In this document: positions 1-8,739 of the stretch, piece after piece
Layout of the letters: every line of letters starts with the position of its first letter
Numbering within the stretch: position 1 is the first letter of the stretch
DNA from: Vibrio sp. FE10
GTDB taxonomy: Bacteria > Pseudomonadota > Gammaproteobacteria > Enterobacterales > Vibrionaceae
Length of the DNA: 64,000 nucleotides
NCBI RefSeq assembly: GCF_030297155.1
Contig: NZ_AP028068.1
Span: forward strand, 1,054,001-1,118,000
Direction: 5' to 3'
Translations under genes and position numbers: made by a program
The notes under the pieces: model-generated
What the model was told of the DNA's origin: nothing
The model's database searches: none
The model's input: only the letters and a program-made list of their open reading frames with translations

Positions 1-656
1 CCAGAATGCGCCTCGCCCGTTGCGATCCAGACCACACCGTTATTACTTTGTGGTTGTAAGCGCTGATAATGGGAAGCGAATTGATAGTCTTTGGCATGAT
101 TAACCCATCGAGCATCGATCATCGCTAATTTACGACGACAACGGCTGGCGATATGGTCAACATGATCATAGAAAGTCTTTGGGTTGATCTCTAATTTTCT
201 ACAGATTTCACGTACAGAATAGCCCATGAACAATAAGCCCATGAGGTTCTCTTGAAACTGAAGTTTTTTATTGGATCCAGACCACTTATCAACGAAGGTT
301 GATTGGCAGTCTTTGCATCGATAACGCTGCCTGTCACCACTGTAACCGAAGGCATGATAAAGATGTTTGTGGGTATGAACCGATAGGCCAAAGTTATCGC
401 AATCATCATTGCGGCAAGCAGGAAGGCCATCGCTGTGAAGTTGTCTCAGGCGATGAAGTTCGCTTAACACTTCACGATTGTTAAGTAAGGGGGGGAAAGC
501 TCCACATTCACGACAAACCATCGCTGGACGCTTAGGGTTAGCGTGTTGCAAAACATACCGTTTTGCATCGCTCAAGCCAAAGTTGTCACACGCCAATGTT
601 TTACAAAAGTTGAGTTGCAAACCATCCGCATCTTTTGGCAGCTTGTCGTTAGACAC
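1..656 (-). CDS. Zinc-ribbon/HTH transposase-like protein, C-terminus beyond window edge
   Basis: An open frame of 218 codons starts at a GTG (654-656 on the plus strand) behind a strong ribosome binding site (AGGGGGAG, then two bases) and runs off the left edge. It carries two successive zinc-ribbon-like units. The first has Cys18, Cys23, Cys48 and Cys51; the second has Cys81, Cys86, Cys114 and Cys117. Both contain CDNFGL after the first cysteine pair. A helix-turn-helix-like segment follows at about 135-160 (FMGYSVREICRKLEINPKTF). This layout resembles the N-terminal part of IS1-type InsA or other transposase-like proteins. No inverted repeats are visible and the C-terminal catalytic half is outside the window, so transposase activity is not shown; it could be a domesticated DNA-binding protein. 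Confidence 0.72.
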   Translation of the reverse strand, partial: MSNDKLPKDADGLQLNFCKTLACDNFGLSDAKRYVLQHANPKRPAMVCRECGAFPPLLNNREVLSELHRLRQLHSDGLPACRNDDCDNFGLSVHTHKHLYHAFGYSGDRQRYRCKDCQSTFVDKWSGSNKKLQFQENLMGLLFMGYSVREICRKLEINPKTFYDHVDHIASRCRRKLAMIDARWVNHAKDYQFASHYQRLQPQSNNGVVWIATGEAHS

Positions 657-680
657 GATCTCCCCCTCGGGATTATTTGA

Positions 681-702
681 GCAGCCAAATGAGCTTGGCT
701 GC
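681..702. terminator. Hairpin downstream of deoD
   Basis: The perfect 8-bp stem GCAGCCAA / TTGGCTGC with a six-base loop lies just past the deoD stop codon. No T-run follows on the minus strand, so termination is possible but weakly supported. Confidence 0.35.
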
Positions 703-738
703 GGGGTAACGCTTTTCAATGTATCTTTTATCAAATCG

Positions 739-1449
739 TTAGATGTTGATTGCAGTCTCTAGAGCAACTTTCATCATGTCGTTGAAAGATTTTTGACGCT
801 CTTCTGAGCTTAGTTTCTCACCACGGATGATGTGGTCAGATACTGTTAGGATAGTTAGCGCTTTAGCACCAAGATCCGCAGCAACACCGTAGATACCAGC
901 TGCTTCCATATCAACACCAAGGATGCCTAGCTTTTCCATTTTTTCGAAAAGGTCAGCTTCTGGAGTGTAGAAAAGGTCTGCAGAGAATACGTTACCAACT
1001 TTAACTGGCACTTCTTGAGCACGAGCTTGGCTTACTGCTTCTTCTAGAAGACCGAAATCAGCGATAGCAGCGAAGTCATGGTTGTTGAAACGAATACGGT
1101 TTACTTTTGAGTCAGTAGAAGCACCCATACCGATAACAACGTCCATTAGTTTAACGTCGTCACGTACTGCACCACAGCTACCTACACGAATAACGTTTTT
1201 CACGCCGAATTCAGCGATAAGCTCGTGTACGTAGATGCAGCATGATGGGATACCCATACCGTGGCCCATTACAGAAACTTTCTTACCTTTGTAAGTGCCT
1301 GTGTAACCAAACATGTTGCGAACGTCACAAACTTGCTTCACGTCATCAAGGAATGTTTCTGCAATGTATTTTGCGCGAAGCGGGTCGCCCGGCATAAGTA
1401 CTGTTTCTGCGAAATCACCAGCTTGAGCATTAATATGAGGTGTAGCCAT
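739..1449 (-). CDS. deoD: Purine nucleoside phosphorylase, DeoD type
   Basis: DeoD cleaves purine ribo- and deoxyribonucleosides with phosphate, giving the free base and (deoxy)ribose-1-phosphate in cytosolic purine salvage. The 236-residue product matches the hexameric bacterial class in length and motifs: N-terminal MATPHINA, the phosphate-binding [14 protein letters not shown] region, the VGSCGA strand, [13 protein letters not shown] for the nucleoside pocket, and SDHI near residue 205 with the catalytic Asp. The ATG is preceded by GGAG at a good distance. It stands alone here rather than in a deoCABD operon. Vibrios usually carry a second deoD on the large chromosome, so this may be the chromosome II paralogue. 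A CRP-like site lies about 120 bp upstream. Confidence 0.96.
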   Translation of the reverse strand: MATPHINAQAGDFAETVLMPGDPLRAKYIAETFLDDVKQVCDVRNMFGYTGTYKGKKVSVMGHGMGIPSCCIYVHELIAEFGVKNVIRVGSCGAVRDDVKLMDVVIGMGASTDSKVNRIRFNNHDFAAIADFGLLEEAVSQARAQEVPVKVGNVFSADLFYTPEADLFEKMEKLGILGVDMEAAGIYGVAADLGAKALTILTVSDHIIRGEKLSSEERQKSFNDMMKVALETAINI

Positions 1450-1565
1450 GGTCGTTCTCCAAAGTTTAAACGGTAATTATAGGAACAGGATTTAATCAAT
1501 TACCGATTCTGTTGAATTGAATTCGTTTTGTTGAGGCAATATTAGCGAGTTAAAACGAGGCTCCA

Positions 1566-1581
1566 TGAGACTTTAGTCACA
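1566..1581. promoter_or_regulatory. Candidate CRP site upstream of deoD
   Basis: TGAGA-N6-TCACA differs from the CRP consensus TGTGA-N6-TCACA at one base. It lies in the 346-bp divergent region between deoD and the L,D-transpeptidase gene. CRP control of nucleoside salvage genes is known in enterics and vibrios; its use here is inferred. Confidence 0.4.
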
Positions 1582-1795
1582 AAATAGATCCAACATTATA
1601 GTTTTATTAATATTGATAACCAAATGTGTTGAAAACTTAAAGGCAATCGATTTTGTATGGGTAATTTGCAAGCTATCTACAGGTAAATCTAAAAATATAA
1701 ACCTATTGCATATTTGTTTAGAGACAACAATACATTGTAGAGACGTTTGATCAGCGATAATCTAAACTTTGATAAAAGATAAACCAAGGAATTGT

Positions 1796-2791
1796 ATGTC
1801 GTATTGCGCTAACTTGATGCCTTTGCTCGCAATGAAAACACAACTGCGCAAGATCGCTTTGCTTACTGTGAGAAAGACTTTGTTCCCTCTGGTAACAACT
1901 CTGCTTGTAGGCACGATGACTTCTTCGTGGGTGTCTGCTGCCACTTTTGAGTTGCCACCAAAAGAAAGTCGTATCGTGGGCAGAATACAGCAACATGAAG
2001 TTGCGGCGGGTGAAACGTTGGCTATTATTGCAAAGCAATACGATATTGGCTTTCTCTCTTTGATGGCGGCAAACAAAGGGGTTGATCCTTTTCTTCCTGC
2101 TGAAGGCTATGTACTAAGCATTCCTAGTCGTTTGATTCTGCCGGACACTCCGAGAAAAGGCATTGTGATTAACCTTGCTGAGTTAAGGCTGTACTACTTT
2201 GAGCCTGAGAAGAATCAGGTACATGTGTTCCCGGTCGGTATTGGTCGAGTAGGGCGTGATACTCCCGAGATGATCACCAAGATAAGCCAAAAACGTCCAA
2301 ACCCGACTTGGACTCCTCCAAACTCAATCCGCAAAGAGTACTTAGAGAAAGGCATAGAGTTACCAAGAGTGGTTCCTGCTGGGCCTGAAAATCCTTTAGG
2401 TGAATATGCATTGCGACTTGCTTATGGTGCTGGTGATTATCTGATACACGGTACCAATAAAGACTTTGGGATTGGCTTGCGAGTGAGCTCAGGGTGTATC
2501 CGTATGGAACCTAAAGATATTGAGTGGCTTTTTGAACAGGTGAGCCGCGGTGAACAAGTCACAATAATCGATGAGCCGATTAAAGTGTCTTTAGAGCCTG
2601 ACAGAAGCGTGTTTGTTGAAGCTCACGAACCTTTGACGCGAAGTGATGGCTCTAAGAAATTACTGCAAATCCCTGTTGAACTAAAATGGTGGCTTGAAGA
2701 CGCAGATTTGCCTAATTCAAAGGCGAAAGCGGTTATCTTCGCTCAAAATGGTGTGCCTGTTGAAATAGCACCACCTGTGATTGAGTTTTAA
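1796..2791 (+). CDS. LysM / L,D-transpeptidase (YkuD) envelope protein
   Basis: This periplasmic L,D-transpeptidase would form 3-3 peptidoglycan cross-links or attach Braun-type lipoprotein to peptidoglycan. A frame opens at TTG 1769, but ATG 1796 has AAGGA six bases upstream and is preferred, giving 331 residues. The order is a long N-terminal region with a hydrophobic signal segment ending near VSAA, a LysM repeat (HEVAAGETLAIIAKQYDI), then a YkuD domain. The YkuD catalytic block is HGTN followed by SSGCIRM, where the Cys is the nucleophile. The family matches ErfK/YbiS/YcfS. The convergent gene encodes a Lpp-like lipoprotein with a C-terminal Lys, the usual substrate of this subgroup. Confidence 0.93.
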   Translation: MSYCANLMPLLAMKTQLRKIALLTVRKTLFPLVTTLLVGTMTSSWVSAATFELPPKESRIVGRIQQHEVAAGETLAIIAKQYDIGFLSLMAANKGVDPFLPAEGYVLSIPSRLILPDTPRKGIVINLAELRLYYFEPEKNQVHVFPVGIGRVGRDTPEMITKISQKRPNPTWTPPNSIRKEYLEKGIELPRVVPAGPENPLGEYALRLAYGAGDYLIHGTNKDFGIGLRVSSGCIRMEPKDIEWLFEQVSRGEQVTIIDEPIKVSLEPDRSVFVEAHEPLTRSDGSKKLLQIPVELKWWLEDADLPNSKAKAVIFAQNGVPVEIAPPVIEF

Positions 2792-2814
2792 AAACGAATC
2801 ATTCCTCCCTTAAT

Positions 2815-2845
2815 AAAAAACACCACCTCGAAAAGAGGTGGTGTT
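2815..2845 (-). terminator. Rho-independent terminator of the lipoprotein gene
   Basis: The 11-bp stem AACACCACCTC / GAGGTGGTGTT has a GAAAA loop and is followed on the minus strand by a T-run. It sits between convergent genes and may also stop transcripts from the transpeptidase gene. Confidence 0.85.
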
Positions 2846-2909
2846 GTCAATTTACTGCATGTATATACGTCTTTTGAAATCTACAGCTTCATTGAGTTTC
2901 TAATCTCAA

Positions 2910-3176
2910 CTACTTAGTGTAAGACTCAGCAATGTTGTCGATACGGTCGTTAGCACGATCCGCTTCTTCTTTTGCTGCCATAGCCGCAGCTGATGCTTCT
3001 TGAGCTTTCATTTCAGCAGCCGCTTTGTCACTCTTAAGTGCTTCTACTTCGCTGCTTAGCTCAGCAACTTGGTTAGTTAGTTGGTCCATTTCTGATACCG
3101 CTGCTTCTTCAGGCTCTGAAGAACAACCAGCTAAAATAAATACTGAGGCTGCAGCTGCGATTAACGTCTTATTCAT
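2910..3176 (-). CDS. lpp: Lpp-like (Braun-type) outer membrane lipoprotein
   Basis: The 88-residue product has a signal peptide ending in the lipobox LAGC (Cys at about residue 20), then a heptad-rich helix (MDQLTNQVAELSSEVEAL), an Ala-rich helix and a C-terminal YTK. E. coli Lpp ends YRK, where the Lys is linked to meso-diaminopimelate. The start is ATG 3176, with AAGGAG eight bases away; a longer upstream frame has no such site. In the family, trimers tether the outer membrane to peptidoglycan. It is about ten residues longer than E. coli Lpp. The convergent L,D-transpeptidase is a plausible attaching enzyme. Confidence 0.9.
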   Translation of the reverse strand: MNKTLIAAAASVFILAGCSSEPEEAAVSEMDQLTNQVAELSSEVEALKSDKAAAEMKAQEASAAAMAAKEEADRANDRIDNIAESYTK

Positions 3177-3538
3177 AAGAACTCCTTGCTTATTTATCAT
3201 CAAAAGATGCGCTATACATTCTTTATCATATAGTCGCTTCATTAATGATTGTAGCGACTAATTTTTTAACTGCAAAAACAATAACTAAAGAAATTGCTAA
3301 ATTTTTGAGGTAATTAGCTAGGTATCACAATCTGTCTCACTTTTGAGATGAAGTGTGTGGCGCGGCAATAATGCAGTACAAAGGTGGGTCACCCCTTTGT
3401 TCGCGGTGCATACAATATTCTGGCTAACATTAGATAAAGGGATAAATTTACTGTGATCTCTATCCTTATAAAGTACTTTCGCGGTATCATGTCACGTTAA
3501 ATTAATTTTATTCAATACCATCATGACTGGAGAGTCCT
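3177..3538. other. Divergent upstream region of lipoprotein and helicase genes
   Basis: No gene is visible. It holds the lipoprotein promoter area, including an inverted repeat (TAGTCGCT / AGCGACTA at 3231-3238 and 3253-3260, with palindromic TCATTAATGA in the loop), and about 280 bases of leader or promoter for the DEAD-box gene. Confidence 0.5.
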
Positions 3539-4870
3539 TTGCACTTTAAAGATTTAGGCTTAGATAACCGCTTACTGAAGAACTTAAAACATTACGACTT
3601 CAAGAAGGCGACAGAGATCCAATCAAAAGCGATCCCTGTTGCTATTGCTGGTAAGGATCTATTGGCTTCATCAAAAACGGGATCAGGTAAAACATTGGCG
3701 TTTGTGTTGCCGATGATACATAAAGCATTAAAAACAAAAGCGTTTTCTGCTAAAGATCCTCGTGGTGTAATTTTGGCTCCTACTCGTGAGCTAGCAAAAC
3801 AAGTTTACGGCGAGCTGCGTAGCATGCTTGGCGGTCTGTCTTACGAAGCCACACTTATCTTGGGTGGTGAAAACTTTAACGACCAAGTTAAAGCTCTACG
3901 TAAGTACCCTCGTTTTATTGTTGCGACTCCAGGCCGTCTTGCGGATCACCTTGAGCACCGTTCACTGTTTTTAGATGGTGTTGAAACGCTGATCCTTGAT
4001 GAAGCTGACCGTATGCTGGATTTAGGTTTCGCACCTGAATTACGTCGTATTGCGAATGCTGCTAAACACCGTCGTCGTCAAACGTTGATGTTCTCTGCAA
4101 CGCTTGATCACGCGGAAGTGAATGGCATTGCCAATGAAATGCTAGATGCACCTAAGCGTATCTCAGTGGGTGTTTCTAACGAACAGCACCTTGATATCAC
4201 TCAGAAGTTCTACCTGTGTGACCACCTAGATCACAAAGAAGCGATCTTGGATCGTGTTATTGAAGAAGCTGAATACCGTCAGGTGATGATCTTCACTGCA
4301 ACTCGTGCCGATACTGACCGTTTAACGGATAAGTTGAACGAGAAGAAGCTTAAAGCTGTGGCATTGAGCGGCAACCTAAACCAAACGCAACGTAATGCCA
4401 TCATGAGCCAATTTGAGCGTGCGGTTTACAAGATCTTGGTAACAACCGATGTTGCTTCACGTGGTATCGATATTCCAAACGTAAGCCACGTTATCAACTT
4501 TGATATGCCTAAGCATACGGAAGAGTACGTGCACCGCGTTGGTCGTACTGGTCGTGCGGGTAATAAAGGTGATGCAATCTCTTTGGTTGGTCCAAAAGAC
4601 TGGGATAGCTTTAAGCGTGTTGAGCTTTACCTTCAACAAGATCTTACTTTCTCAGTACTTGAAGGCTTGAAAGGTAAATTCAAAGGCATTAAGCCTCGTA
4701 AACCTGCTTTTGCTAAAGGCGGACCTGCGAAGAAGAAGACCAACACTCAAGCTAAGAAAACGCCGAAGAAACCAGTTAAGCGCGATAAGAGCTTCCACCA
4801 AAATGTGGCTGTGGGTGATACCGTGTTTATCCCTAAGAAGAAAGTCGCACCAAAAGTGGACGACGAGTAA
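3539..4870 (+). CDS. DEAD-box ATP-dependent RNA helicase
   Basis: This superfamily 2 helicase of 443 residues unwinds short RNA duplexes using ATP, probably in ribosome assembly or cold adaptation. Motifs run in order: Q-motif (TEIQSKAIPVAI), Walker A ASSKTGSGKT, PTRELA, TPGR, DEAD (LDEADRMLD), SAT, and the C-terminal RecA fold with VTTDVASRGIDIP and HRVGRTGRAG. The last 80 residues form a Lys/Pro-rich basic tail, typical of RNA-binding extensions in the RhlE/SrmB group. The start is a TTG with GGAGAG four bases upstream; no in-frame ATG lies near. It appears monocistronic and ends at a strong terminator. Which RhlE/DeaD subfamily it belongs to is not resolved. Confidence 0.95.
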   Translation: MHFKDLGLDNRLLKNLKHYDFKKATEIQSKAIPVAIAGKDLLASSKTGSGKTLAFVLPMIHKALKTKAFSAKDPRGVILAPTRELAKQVYGELRSMLGGLSYEATLILGGENFNDQVKALRKYPRFIVATPGRLADHLEHRSLFLDGVETLILDEADRMLDLGFAPELRRIANAAKHRRRQTLMFSATLDHAEVNGIANEMLDAPKRISVGVSNEQHLDITQKFYLCDHLDHKEAILDRVIEEAEYRQVMIFTATRADTDRLTDKLNEKKLKAVALSGNLNQTQRNAIMSQFERAVYKILVTTDVASRGIDIPNVSHVINFDMPKHTEEYVHRVGRTGRAGNKGDAISLVGPKDWDSFKRVELYLQQDLTFSVLEGLKGKFKGIKPRKPAFAKGGPAKKKTNTQAKKTPKKPVKRDKSFHQNVAVGDTVFIPKKKVAPKVDDE

Positions 4871-4920
4871 TCAACTTGCATAACCTAAAAGCTTAGCTTT
4901 GAAAGGTTGATGTAAACAAA

Positions 4921-4945
4921 AACCGCCGAGGATGGCGGTTTTTTT
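4921..4945 (+). terminator. Rho-independent terminator of the helicase gene
   Basis: The stem AACCGCC / GGCGGTT is followed by seven T residues, 50 bp after the helicase stop. Confidence 0.88.
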
Positions 4946-5020
4946 GTATCTGTACTTTGTGTAAGCCTTAGCTTTTGGTACTTACAGGCGGTATCTGATG
5001 ATACTGAGAGAGCTTGTTAG

Positions 5021-6268
5021 CTAGAAATTGAATGTCGAGAACGAGTACGCCAAGATATGGTCTGCGATGTATTTGTGAGTGGCGGTAGTTGGGTGTGTCA
5101 CGCCCCAGAATACATAACTGTCTGAACCATAGGTCGCGCAATCATTAGTCAAGCTGTGGCTTCGTAAATAGTCTGCGGCTGAGCTTCTATTGAGATCAAG
5201 ACAGGCGTCACTTGCGTTTCGAAAGCCGTGTTGTTCTGGGTTATCGGTAATGCTGGCGAACAACGCACTTGCATCGAACAACACCACGTTTTTCCCTTGG
5301 CTCTGGTAATACTCGGCCTGCGCCTTGATGAATTGGTTGAACTCTAAAATCTTGCCACGAACTTTAATGATCTCTTGCTCCGTCGAGTATTTGAATTGCG
5401 GCGCTTTGGTCGCATCGGGCAATGTGAACAACAAGATATTACTCGCACCAGATTCCGTTAATCGGATCAGAGCGCTGCCGAAATCAGCTTTGACATCGGC
5501 GACTTCTCGATCGTAATTCATAAAGTCATTGAGCCCAAACTCTAGAGTAAACAAGGAGTTTTCTGGGCGATAGTTTTTAGCGACTTTCATGTAGGTTAGG
5601 TAAGAGGTGACTTGGTCATAGACGCCAGTCAGCGCGACGTATTGATTGGTACCTGCTGCACCACCCACGGCCCAGTTATAAAGAGGAACATCTTTGGCTT
5701 TTGCTAAATATTCGGTCCAGACTAAACCGTTTGAAAAGTGCCCTAAAAACCATGAGTTCGCATTTGGGAAAACCCATTGAGAGCCATTAAATAGGTTGCC
5801 AGTGTCAGAGAGGCTATCACCAAAAGTGACAATGCGATTAATGGTATTGGCTTGAACTGCGTTATCGTTGGTCCAGATGGAGTGATTGTAAGAGAAGCGA
5901 TTGTCTGCGGCAAAGTAGGTGATGTCGGCAGCATCATGCTGGATGCCGAGAGTCTGCTCACAACGCTGTTTGATTTCAGACTGTGGGGTATCACTGTAGA
6001 ACATGTTCTTGAAAGAAACGGAAGACCACCAATATCCGTTGATCGTGTAATCGTCGCCGTTTTCTTTTTTCGCCCATTTCCAATCGGTGGCTGCAGAGTC
6101 GTGCGATGCATCGGTTCGATACCAACATCGAACATAAGAATAAGTCTCTGAACCTTGTGTGCTGAGCACTTGTGCTGATGTCATCGATTCTGGTGTCGGT
6201 ATCGAGTCATCTGCAGCATAAGCCCCAAATGGTATGGTTAACGCGAGTATTAAAGCCGTATTTTTCAT
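5021..6268 (-). CDS. tlh: Thermolabile hemolysin / GDSL lecithinase (phospholipase)
   Basis: This secreted phospholipase, lecithin-dependent hemolysin, hydrolyses phosphatidylcholine and damages host membranes. The 415-residue product starts at ATG 6268, giving a signal peptide ending GAYAADD; the frame extends upstream without support. After a roughly 130-residue N-terminal domain come the SGNH/GDSL blocks: FGDSLSDTGN (nucleophile Ser), the oxyanion Gly in VGGAAG, GLNDF (Asn), and the Asp-His pair before the C-terminus in WGVTHPT. Length and order match V. parahaemolyticus TLH (about 418 residues) and V. cholerae Lec. It is divergent from lipA-lipB, forming a lipolytic cluster. In V. cholerae hlyA lies in the same cluster; it is absent here. 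Confidence 0.95.
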   Translation of the reverse strand: MKNTALILALTIPFGAYAADDSIPTPESMTSAQVLSTQGSETYSYVRCWYRTDASHDSAATDWKWAKKENGDDYTINGYWWSSVSFKNMFYSDTPQSEIKQRCEQTLGIQHDAADITYFAADNRFSYNHSIWTNDNAVQANTINRIVTFGDSLSDTGNLFNGSQWVFPNANSWFLGHFSNGLVWTEYLAKAKDVPLYNWAVGGAAGTNQYVALTGVYDQVTSYLTYMKVAKNYRPENSLFTLEFGLNDFMNYDREVADVKADFGSALIRLTESGASNILLFTLPDATKAPQFKYSTEQEIIKVRGKILEFNQFIKAQAEYYQSQGKNVVLFDASALFASITDNPEQHGFRNASDACLDLNRSSAADYLRSHSLTNDCATYGSDSYVFWGVTHPTTATHKYIADHILAYSFSTFNF

Positions 6269-6799
6269 CACTGTATTCTCTTTGATATTTAGTGAGCCAA
6301 ACAAAACGTTGTTGCTTGTTGATAAGTGGATAAGTAAATAACTGGTACGACCTATATCGAAAATCAATAATTATCGTCAATACATTCAGGTTGTTGGCGT
6401 TCCATAATTGGTATAAGTATCAACTTTCCAACGACTTTCTGATTGAAAAATAATCAACACGAAGCGAGAGATTTATCATTTAATATTCGATTTCTGAGAG
6501 CTACTACTCGCCAGTTTGTCGGCGTAGATCTAAAAGAGGTGAGCCGGTTTCGTGAGTGTCGGGCTTATCTTTGGTCAAGATAATTGAAGTTTTAGCGTCA
6601 TTGGTTTTCGTTAAATGTTAATTTAATCAATAATTTATGGTGTGGAAGCCTAGTCTAATTCTATTTGTCTAATGTTCATCACAACTGTTTAATTCAAGTT
6701 CAATATCACAAATATCAAGTTGTTATTTTCTGTTTTATAAAATCATCAACTACGGTTCTCTTTACTCATCAGAGGTCTAATCTGTTTAAGGAAAGAGCA
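6269..6799. other. Divergent intergenic region between tlh and lipA
   Basis: These 531 bp contain no gene that I can support. They must hold both promoters. The lipA-proximal 200 bases are AT-rich. I could not identify a convincing operator by eye. Confidence 0.5.
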
Positions 6800-7741
6800 T
6801 TGAAAAAGATATTAATTTGGACTATAGCCTGCCTATCCAGTTTTGGTGTCTATGCCGGAACGAGCGCATCGGCGTTAGAAGTCAGCGGATATACGGACAC
6901 GAAATATCCCATTATGTTGGTACATGGTTTGTTTGGTTTCGATACATTAGCTGGTGTCGACTACTTCTATGGCGTACCTGAATCCCTAACCAAAGATGGT
7001 GCGAGCGTCTATGTAGCGCAAGTATCAGCGACCAATAGCTCTGAAGTACGTGGCGAGCAATTGCTAGCTCAAGTTGAAACACTGTTAGCCGCGACCGGGG
7101 CAAGTAAGGTGAACCTAGTTGGTCACAGCCACGGAGGACCAACAGCGCGCTATGTGGCATCAGTACGTCCTGATTTGGTTGCTTCGGTGACGAGCATTGG
7201 TGGTGTTCATAAAGGCTCGAAAGTAGCCGACCTCGTGCGTGGAAGCGTATCAGAAGGCTCAGCTGCGGAAGGTATTGCGGTTAAGTTGGCTGGTGGATTG
7301 ACGACGCTCATCAACCTGTTATCTGGTGGAACGGATCTTGACCAAGATGGCCTTGCATCTCTTGAAGCGTTGACCACTGAAGGTTCGCTTGCATTCAATC
7401 AGTTTTACCCTGAAGGCGTTCCGACGTCTGCGTGTGGTGATGGTGAATGGCAAGCAAACAACGGTGTTTATTACTATTCATGGACAGGATCTTCCACTTT
7501 TACCAACCTTCTTGATCCTACCGACGGAGCGATGACAATCCTTGGTTTAGCCTTTAACGAACCTAATGACGGGTTAGTGGGAGCATGCAGCGCGCATTTG
7601 GGCAAAGTGATTGGTGATGATTACAAAATGAACCACCTAGACGAGATTAATGGGTTGTTGGGTATCCATCATCTCTTTGAGACCGATCCCGTGACGCTAT
7701 ATCGCCAACACGCGAATCGATTGAAATTGGCTGGCCTGTAA
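6800..7741 (+). CDS. lipA: Secreted triacylglycerol lipase (family I.1/I.2)
   Basis: This extracellular lipase of the alpha/beta-hydrolase fold cleaves triacylglycerols. The frame opens at 6665, but TTG 6800 has AAGGAAAG nearby and gives a proper signal peptide (KKILIWTIACLSSFGVYAG), so 313 residues is preferred; V. cholerae LipA is about this size. Features: oxyanion MLVHGLFGFD, nucleophile elbow GHSHGG, an Asp in DGLVGACSAHLG and a catalytic His in NHLDEINGLLGI. Two Cys (SACGDG and GACS) fit the conserved disulphide of the family. The foldase gene lipB follows after 38 bp, and this lipase class needs it for folding before type II secretion. Confidence 0.95.
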   Translation: MKKILIWTIACLSSFGVYAGTSASALEVSGYTDTKYPIMLVHGLFGFDTLAGVDYFYGVPESLTKDGASVYVAQVSATNSSEVRGEQLLAQVETLLAATGASKVNLVGHSHGGPTARYVASVRPDLVASVTSIGGVHKGSKVADLVRGSVSEGSAAEGIAVKLAGGLTTLINLLSGGTDLDQDGLASLEALTTEGSLAFNQFYPEGVPTSACGDGEWQANNGVYYYSWTGSSTFTNLLDPTDGAMTILGLAFNEPNDGLVGACSAHLGKVIGDDYKMNHLDEINGLLGIHHLFETDPVTLYRQHANRLKLAGL

Positions 7742-7779
7742 GTCGCACTGCCCAAAGTTAAGATCATAAGGAAAATATA

Positions 7780-8676
7780 ATGAAAAAGACCGTCATTTTG
7801 TCGATAACTACGATAGCCCTGATGAGTACAGCGGCGGTCTTTTTATATGTGCCTGCAAAAACAGACAATCTAAATTCAAACAACAAACAACAGAACGCCT
7901 CCTCATTGAAGGTGACCTCTCAACAAGATACCGAAATTGATAATGCATCAGCCAAAGACATGATGGAATATTTCGTGTCAGGCAATACCGAATTAACCCT
8001 TGAAGATATTCGCGACAATGTGGCAAAACACCACGAGCAATCACAAGCTACGATTGTCGATGAAGCACTGTTTGCCAAATATCTTGAGTACAAGTCGGCA
8101 CTGACATTATTAGACGTGCAATTTGACACCACATCAATATCCGCTGAGGATCTACGCGCACTCAATCAAGCGCTGCTCGAGCTCCAATCTCAATTTTTCA
8201 GTGAGAACGAGATAAGTATTCTATTTACCCATGACAACAGAATGAGGGACATCGCTTTAGAAAAGTTACTTCTGAAGCAAGAAGGGCTAGACGAGCCGGA
8301 ATATCAGCAAAGGCTTGAGTCTTATCTATCTGAGCAGCCAGATTACGTTCAAACGAGCCATCAGAATCAGGTATTACTCCCACAGTTATCCAGTTCAGAA
8401 GGTCTAGATGAACAAGGCAAATACTTGAAGAGAAATGAATTGGTCGGCGAAGAAGCGACGCAGAGGCTCGAAGTGCTTGATCAACAAAGATCGGACTTTG
8501 AAGGAGCTTTAGAAACTTACTTTGTTGAACGAAATGACATTTTGAATGACTCAGCACTCTCAGAAATTGAACAAAAAGAGACGATTGCCCAGCTCAGGGA
8601 AGCTCATTTTCAGCCACAACAGCTTAGAAGGGTAGAAGCGATTGAAAGAATCAGAGCTGCTGAGAATGGTCAGTAA
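7780..8676 (+). CDS. lipB: Lipase-specific foldase (lipase chaperone)
   Basis: This inner-membrane-anchored steric chaperone folds LipA in the periplasm. The 298-residue product has an N-terminal membrane anchor (VILSITTIALMSTAAVFLYV), a variable Ser/Gln/Asn-rich linker to about residue 60, then a mostly helical body rich in Glu/Gln. The family motif RxxFDY(F/L)xS/A is present in a weakened form as AKDMMEYFVSGNTE near residue 60. The ATG has AAGGAAA upstream. It follows lipA closely and ends at a strong terminator, so the two form an operon. The product is shorter than Pseudomonas Lif (about 340) and close to V. cholerae LipB. Confidence 0.93.
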   Translation: MKKTVILSITTIALMSTAAVFLYVPAKTDNLNSNNKQQNASSLKVTSQQDTEIDNASAKDMMEYFVSGNTELTLEDIRDNVAKHHEQSQATIVDEALFAKYLEYKSALTLLDVQFDTTSISAEDLRALNQALLELQSQFFSENEISILFTHDNRMRDIALEKLLLKQEGLDEPEYQQRLESYLSEQPDYVQTSHQNQVLLPQLSSSEGLDEQGKYLKRNELVGEEATQRLEVLDQQRSDFEGALETYFVERNDILNDSALSEIEQKETIAQLREAHFQPQQLRRVEAIERIRAAENGQ

Positions 8677-8710
8677 GGTTTGCTGAGTCAGTAGAGCATC
8701 TATCAAAAAT

Positions 8711-8739
8711 AAAAAACCAGTCACAAGGACTGGTTTTTT
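8711..8739. terminator. Bidirectional terminator between lipB and the chemoreceptor gene
   Basis: The stem AAAACCAGTC / GACTGGTTTT with loop ACAAG is flanked by an A-run on one side and a T-run on the other, so it can end transcripts from both convergent genes. Confidence 0.85.

Noticed and set aside
5852..6151. 99-residue plus-strand frame inside tlh
   Set aside because: It is antisense to a well-supported hemolysin gene and lacks its own ribosome binding site.
6269..6799. Possible hlyA remnant between tlh and lipA
   Set aside because: No hemolysin-like segment could be read in any frame.
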